Translations under genes and position numbers: made by a program
The notes under the pieces: generated by a model
The model's input: the letters and a program-made list of their open reading frames with translations, nothing else
The model's database searches: none
Told to the model about the DNA's origin: nothing
Source: Alitta virens
Taxonomy: Eukaryota; Annelida; Polychaeta; Phyllodocida; Nereididae
Reading direction: 5' to 3'
NCBI GenBank assembly: GCA_932294295.1
Contig: OW028586.1
Location: forward strand, 9,453,790 to 9,517,789
DNA length: 64,000 nucleotides
Shown here: one piece after another, positions 58,035 through 64,000 of the stretch
Layout of the letters: each line of letters starts with the position of its first letter
How positions within the stretch are numbered: position 1 is the first letter of the stretch

Positions 58035-58190
58035 CGGTTGTACTACAGCCAATTTCATTGACTTTTGAACTAAGCTCCAGAGGATGTCATGTGAATTCAC
58101 ATTGGTCCTCAGCCAAAGAGAGTCCTGCATTCACATGACGTCCTCTGGGGTATCGTTTCCAAGTTGATGAAATTAGCTGTAATGTCTAAT
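58035..58190. repeat. Inverted repeat, arms about 60 bp
   Basis: The inner arms CCAGAGGATGTCATGTGAAT (58077-58096) and ATTCACATGACGTCCTCTGG (58129-58148) pair with one mismatch. Pairing continues outward imperfectly (TACAGCCAATTTCATTGAC against TGATGAAATTAGCTGTA). Probably a foldback MITE. Confidence 0.7.
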
Positions 58191-58451
58191 AGTCATGGCA
58201 CAAGTCTGACCATTGTTTAAGAGAAAGCCTGAGAGAAATGACTTTAATATGATAATCCCATCCACAAAAACAAATAAATATACAGTTTCCGCAATAAATA
58301 TTACTGACAAAAGTATTTGAGTTGCTATGCAGCCAGGTCAACCGTTTGCACAGTAGTTTTTTTTACTCAGTCCATGCATCTTGAAAAAGACTGAGCATAA
58401 AATATGCTGTAATATGCTCTTATCATGGACAACATTAAGTAACATATATCC

Positions 58452-58500
58452 TGACTGTTAGTATTATCATCTCATCATTACGTTTGCTTGTGTAGCTAAC
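58452..58500 (+). mobile_element. Family C fragment
   Basis: TTATCATCTCATCATTACGT and TTGCTTGTG. Confidence 0.5.
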
Positions 58501-58571
58501 CAGGTTTCACACTAACATTGAAACCAACTTCAGGCCATCCAGTTGGCAGTTTTGTTGTTTACCTTTTTGTT

Positions 58572-58590
58572 GCACTAGATGGCAGCACTA
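58572..58590 (+). promoter_or_regulatory. CTCF-like motif
   Basis: GCACTAGATGGCAGCACTA matches the CTCF core closely. Confidence 0.42.
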
Positions 58591-58849
58591 ACCTTCTAAC
58601 GACAGTCTTCATTAAACCTAACAGCACGTGAAATATTAAAGAGAGCAGAGCCCCCTGGCGGAGAGGGCACTCACACCCCACTGACTGACAAGTCTAATGG
58701 AATAAAAACAGGCCAGATGATGCAAAGTGTCTCTAATAATCATCTCGACAAGAAAATTGTCAATATTTCTTGCTCCTTGTTCTTTCTGCCACATGGGACA
58801 GTCGATGAACCAGGGCAAGGGGGCTAAGAAGACAGACAAAACATTGGAC

Positions 58850-58985
58850 AGAACGGCAGGAGAATGACAGACAGACCTACAGCCCATCAGCATTAGAGAC
58901 AGCATGACATACAGTCTCACAGACAGCGCGATGGGTAGGCAAACAGACAGACAACTAGACAGCTAGACAGCCAGCTAGCCCAACA
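58850..58985 (+). repeat. Degenerate GACAGACAG-rich sequence
   Basis: Scattered GACAGACAGAC and CTAGACAGCTAGACAG, similar in style to 39815-40275. Confidence 0.5.
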
Positions 58986-59269
58986 GTAGCACTGACATAC
59001 TGAAACCTGCAGTTAGCATGGCATGTTGAAACACACAGACGGCAGAAAGGGCACATAGGTAGACACTAGAACATCGAAATTACATCCCAAGGTCAATGAA
59101 CTTGAGTGAGATTTCTGAATTCGGAACTAGAATGCGTTGACACATAGGTCAATTAAATCAATGCAAATATACTATTTTAGATATATTTGGTATTGTAAAA
59201 TGTAGGTACTGCTATAGTGCAGTTAAGACAAGAGGATTATGTCAGGGATTGCAAATACACCTTAAATGT

Positions 59270-59372
59270 GTGACGTGGTGTGGACTCCAAGCCTTATCAT
59301 CTCATCAGTACATCGGCCTCTGGTGGCTGGTCATAAGCTTCAGGCCAGTAATATTTAGGCATTGAAAATAAA
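59270..59372 (+). mobile_element. Family C copy
   Basis: TGACGTGGTGTGGACTCCAA, GCCTTATCATCTCATCAGTA and GGTGGCTGGTCATAAGCTTC. Confidence 0.68.
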
Positions 59373-60600
59373 AGAATATGCAGTTATTAAGAACTATTTG
59401 TTAACTATTTACATAAAATTATTAGTTTATTTAGAATTAATAGTTTATGACAATACTTGAACAGATATATTCTAATAAATTCAAACCAACAAAAAATAAC
59501 AGGAATGACTTTTTTAATTACCTAAGAAAATAAAAAAGAATTGTGAAAAAATAAAATAAAAGTTTTTTTTTTATTAGTTATTATATTAGCATGGCAATTT
59601 ACTAAGCTAAACAAAGTTGGTACCAAAATGTTCTTAGTAGGGAGGTATTACTTCATTATCTTTCTTATTGTAATAATCATATATATTTTTTCAGATAAAC
59701 ATCAAATCTCCCACTCACTGAAAAAACTGATGTCTGCTGAGAATCAGATTGTCAATTACTTCTATTCGTTTTGTTAACAATAAGAGCTTTTCAATTAGTG
59801 ACAGGAGGAAATAGACGTGAATAGAATTAGTGAACCACACTGCACTGGGCATAATGGTCTCGTTAGATGGGACTTGAAAACTGTTAAAATGATGCACTCA
59901 TTGTTACGGCGTAGGCGTCCAATTGTTAGTACTGTGTAAAGAGTCCTATTCAGTCATTTAGGTATTCATACGCGGCACTCCTTTCTTGAATGATAAACCA
60001 TTGCAGCCATATAAGTGTGAAAATGATCAAATTGACTCCCAACAATAGCTATTATGTTAATTCACAAAGTGTTATTCACCCCATAATGAATAGGGGTTTT
60101 TTTTGTCAATTTTTGTAGATAATTATCGGAACAGAATATGTTTGCAGAAGGCTAAAAGCACCAGAGTGCAAGAATCCATGCTTAAAGATACAATAGAATT
60201 TCCACTCAGTGTAATCAACTGGCACTTATGCCTTGAAAGTGTACTTAAGTAAACTTATTGTCATTTGTTATATGCAGCAGAGCCAAATATTAAGACACCA
60301 GCATTATTAAGACTACCTTAATTGTGTTGTTATCATTCCAATATACATTCAAATAAAAACTATTTTATTTTTATCATCAGTAGAGAAGTTTCGCTAGCAA
60401 CACAATTTCAGGAAAAAAAAACTATTACAAATAGGCCTTATTAATGATACATATTAATGAGCTAGAATGCAAAATCCAAATAAGCAAAACTAAGTAAAAT
60501 AGAAATCACATTTGAGCAATAAAAATCATTACACCATGTATATTTTCCTTTAAGAGATCACAGATATACATTGTAGCAGTGCAGCGCCCTTGGTAACCGA
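59373..60600. other. AT-rich non-coding DNA
   Basis: No gene or repeat family recognised. Confidence 0.5.
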
Positions 60601-60601
60601 T

Positions 60602-60988
60602 TCTAGTAGACACTGTGCTGTCACCTATAAGCCCAGCGACCTAATTATGGACATTCTTTGCAAGTTTACCAAGTTAAACAATATAATGGGTTAAACTATG
60701 TAGCCAATAGGCTGTGTATTGACTTAAGAAATCTTCTCTTAGAAATTGATTTTCTTTTCAGTTTAGGCAATTTTTCCGAATTACCTGCTTGTCAGAACAA
60801 GAATTGCGTAAACTCAGCACATGAACATCTAAATATTCTGTAATTTCATTGTTTGACCTTTAATATCATACGCCAGCTGATATATAGACTATAGGAGAAA
60901 TTCATTAGTTTAGTTTAGGTGAGTAAATAAGGAAAACATTTATATAATTAGGTCGCTGGGCTTATAGGTGACAGCACACAGAGTAGAT
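60602..60988. mobile_element. MITE-like element with 34-bp perfect inverted repeats (~385 bp)
   Basis: 60614-60647 (TGTGCTGTCACCTATAAGCC onward) and 60944-60977 are exact complements. Similarity continues a few bases outward imperfectly. The interior has a 61-codon frame without a domain. No duplication of target is clear. Confidence 0.78.
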
Positions 60989-61035
60989 TCAATTTGATTG
61001 GCCATGGTTATCAACAAAAGCATTACGGCCTGTAC

Positions 61036-61150
61036 CTTGTACTCGGTGTCTATGTTTGAGCAAGCAAAATACTCCACCAGCATATGGTAAAATATTCGAG
61101 ATAGTATGGTCTCCAAACTTTATCATCTCATCATTATATCAGCCTCTGGA
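61036..61150 (+). mobile_element. Family C copy joined to a SINE-B-like core
   Basis: CCTTGTACTCGGTGTCTATG (SINE-B core), then AGTATGGTCTCCAAACTTTA and TCATCTCATCATTATATCAG (family C). Confidence 0.68.
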
Positions 61151-61560
61151 ATTAGGTAAAATACTCACCATAGCACATGGTAAGCCCTACTCCAGTGGAT
61201 GAGATATGTGGACTTGTGGAGGCTCCTGGTGGGGATGTTGGGAACTAGATACACTCACTGCAAGCTTTGGTGGAAATGTATGTCTTTGATTGACTCTGTA
61301 AGGAAAGATATTCGCAGTTTGCTATCATAATAACAGATAAATTTAACTGCGCTTTGTTTTTAGTAGTTCAACACCCTTACGACCCAGTTTTGACTAGGAT
61401 ATAATATGCATTTTATTCCAATAGTTTTCGGAAGTCTTAATATTTCTTATTTTCTGTAAATATACCTTTGTTTAATATATCATAAACCATTGCAAATGTA
61501 TGCCTACCTAGTGCATGAATAAAAAAAGTAAAAAAAAAAAAAGTATTGTATGAGACTTTA

Positions 61561-61740
61561 AATAGGTGATGCCTTGTAGTAGGTGTTTATGTTGAGGCAA
61601 GTAAAAGATCCCACCCATGGGATAAATTTGTGACATGGTATAGACTCCAAGCCTTGTCTTCTCATCATTACTTCTACCTCTGGCAGCTGGTCATTTAAGC
61701 TGTCAGTGACCATACTTCAGACCAGTAGCATTGAGATAGT
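61561..61740 (+). mobile_element. Family C copy with SINE-B-like core
   Basis: GAGGCAAGTAAAAGATCCCA (SINE-B core), then CATGGTATAGACTCCAAGCC, CTCTGGCAGCTGGTCATTTA and CAGACCAGTAGCATTGAGA. It shows that C is a SINE-B-type family with a different tail. Confidence 0.72.
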
Positions 61741-62279
61741 ATAATAAGTCGACCCCACTGTACCAGTAAAAAGTCTTTTGTCTGTCTGTGTGTCATCAAT
61801 TGTCATCAACACTCTGCACCATGTTATAGAACAAAACGGCACATTACACTGGCACAGATTTCGGGATGTCCCGGAGCCCTGAGACAGCTCTGTGCAGTAT
61901 CATGGCACCTCATTGATTCTGCTGTGGACCTGAGTAATTTTCAGCCTTCGCAAATTAACACAGAGGTGAATTAACTGGCCCAGTGCAATTGTATCACTCC
62001 TCTCCTTGGGCAAATCTAATTAAATGGCCCCAAGACACTCCGCCCTCTGTCTGATTCGCCACAGAAAGACACGACAGGACGAATCGACCACCCACTGCAG
62101 CGCACCGCTGCACACAAGCAGTGCAGATGGTTTCTAAACAGGACGCAAGGTTCACCAACAATGGTCTATTAAGTTACTGTAATATGAAAAGATAATTGGA
62201 TTGAACTACAAGTCATCCGCTTTAATGGACTCAACAAGAAAAAATAAATAAAACGGGGGGTGAATATCCACAGCAGCTG

Positions 62280-62345
62280 CCATGGATGTCTAGTGGTTAA
62301 GACATGAACCAGGTCCTGGGTTAAAATTGTAAAAATTGCACTCGG
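62280..62345 (+). mobile_element. Degenerate SINE-B head
   Basis: TGTCTAGTGGTTAAGACATG and CCAGGTCCTGGGTTAAAATT resemble the head of the copy at 42417. Confidence 0.4.
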
Positions 62346-62510
62346 GTACTCGTGCTCAGCCCTAGCTCAGCTGAGAGTCGTACACTCTATGTAGGTGATA
62401 CTTGCAAGCTAAATTTGCATTTTCATTTGTTTATTTTGGTTGTACTATACACTGTAGTGAGAAAATGTAAATTTGCTTTAGGATGTCAAAATACATTTTG
62501 CATGTGTCAG

Positions 62511-62572
62511 GACAAGACAAGACGAGACGAGACGAGACGAGACAAGACGAGACAAGACGAGACAAGACTGTA
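62511..62572 (+). repeat. (GACAA/GACGA)n pentanucleotide repeat
   Basis: GACAAGACGAGACGAGACGA continuing for about 60 bases. Confidence 0.9.
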
Positions 62573-62579
62573 TATTCCG

Positions 62580-63860
62580 AGGTCACGAGGTGTAAGATTA
62601 AACAACAACAGAGTCATAAAGGCTCAAATTAGCCGACATCACATTTACAATTATGACATGACATACAGCAGGGACACCTTCTACAATTTATCGTAGATAC
62701 CGCAACTGCTCGGTGAGACGAACTTTCGTATGTTTAAAGGGCAGTGGCGGCGCCAGGATTTGTGAAGTGGGAGGGGGGGGGGGGGCAACCGAGGGGCAAG
62801 GGATCCATATAGGGGGCAACTGTACATAGATATAACAGTCCGAACAGTAATTGACATGTTTAAGTTGGAGGCAAATGGGGGGGGGAGTTTATCTCTTTGG
62901 GGGGGGGGGGCAATGTCCCCATGCCCCCCCCCCCATAGCACTGCCACTGCCACTTTTTAAGGGTTAGGTCTAGATTGCTAGATTGCAAAAGACTGCCCGT
63001 TTATTTAGAGGTGTACTGTAGCATTAGAATCTTATGCAGCTGCTTCAGCAGCTTCAGCAGCTGATGGGCAACATCTGGTTTGATGCGGATGCAATGTCTC
63101 GCTGCATTTCACAGGACCAATTATCAGCAGCAACCCCCATCCCCAACTAGTGCAATTATTGCAGTCAATGTTTCAAGTGATTGGCTCTACTGATTGGCTC
63201 AAGCGACTGGGTCTTGATTGGTTGCAGGGTGTACAAGCAAAACAGACCAGGGGTTCCTGCAGAGGGTTCTAGGAAGGTAAATAGAAGGGTGAAATAAGTG
63301 AGTGGCAGGAAGGGGTTACCATTAGATCGGGTGAAATTGTATTACCTACAGTCAAAGCAATTCTTCAAATTTTCTTGACTTTGCACAAATATAATACTTT
63401 CAATAACGTAATATAAACTACTATGAATCACTTCTAATTTTGTCAGAATTGCCATCAAATTCAGCAAGTGTCTGAGTAATTCTTGGTGTGACTGTAGAAT
63501 ATCTAGTTATATTATATGGTTAGAAGAAAGCCTAGCTTCTGATTGGCTGAAAGCCGTGCAATATTTTCATATATTGCACAGCTATATTGCACAGCTATAT
63601 TGCACGGGTGGCGAAATAGATCTTTTGTAAGTAAATCAATATACCTTCGTACATCAGTGAATAAAGAGCAATTACACCGTATCTAAATGTGAATAATTAT
63701 CAAAAGAGTAAGAATAAAATAGGCCCTGGTATTCCCTGCCATGTTGAATAATCAAGGTTTCAGAGGACTAATCACACTGGTAACTGTACTCATAGCAGCC
63801 ATTTTTGTTGTGTAAATTGAAAGGCCATATAATATAACAATTACTGCCTGCACACTGTCT
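62580..63860. other. Non-coding DNA with poly-G/poly-C runs
   Basis: Poly-G at about 62770-62785 and 62896-62910, poly-C at about 62925-62935. Small tandem CAGCTATATTGCA (63570-63608) and CAGCAGCTT-type repeats (63040-63064). No gene recognised. Confidence 0.5.
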
Positions 63861-63865
63861 CGTGC

Positions 63866-63900
63866 AGTAAGTAAGTAAGTAGGTAGGTAGGTAAGTAAGC

Positions 63901-63941
<41 letters not shown>

Positions 63942-63950
63942 GGTAGGTAG

Positions 63951-63989
<39 letters not shown>

Positions 63990-64000
63990 TTAGTAAGCAA
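63866..64000 (+). repeat. (TAAG)n microsatellite, running off the window end
   Basis: AAGTAAGTAAGT with AGGT variants to the last base. Confidence 0.92.

Overview
This is a eukaryotic window, almost entirely non-coding, AT-rich and full of repeats. It has long introns or intergenic DNA, several SINE and MITE families, abundant microsatellites and poly-G/poly-C runs. Only one coding exon can be supported: the last exon of an LMO4 (LIM-domain-only 4) orthologue on the + strand at 19182-19431, with a polypyrimidine tract and AG acceptor before it and an in-frame TGA. The protein is close enough to the vertebrate one to name, but diverged enough to suggest an invertebrate. A marine non-vertebrate deuterostome or a lophotrochozoan fits the repeat style (tRNA-headed SINEs with a conserved centre, TA-flanked MITEs). 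I cannot fix the phylum from sequence alone.

Layout. 1-19181 lies upstream of the exon and must include its preceding intron; I found no LIM1 exon, so the first LIM domain is probably further upstream. 19182-19431 is the exon. A SINE sits about 24 bases beyond the stop codon, flanked by a 13-base target duplication. 19663-64000 is 3' UTR and then a long gene-poor region. Repeats are spread throughout: seven copies of one tRNA-headed SINE (called A here); three clear copies of a second SINE (B) plus about a dozen fragments of a related family (C); a third tRNA-like family (SINE-C'); about eleven copies of a Tc1/mariner-type MITE (D); a 391-bp MITE with deletion derivatives (E); a 325-bp element (F); a 1.7-kb element with TTAA at both ends and another palindrome nested inside; and several single foldback elements.

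Between the repeats are GC-richer, CpG-containing islands of apparently unique DNA with clustered motifs: CTCF-like, E2F-like, ETS, NRF1, CRE and E-box. The clearest are at about 36.1-36.5, 41.56-42.2, 46.4-46.52, 51.53-51.76 and 52.86-52.97 kb. A single developmental LIM gene beside a long gene-poor tract with such islands is what a regulatory landscape would look like, but that reading is inference. No prokaryotic operon, CRISPR array, autonomous transposase or reverse-transcriptase gene was seen.
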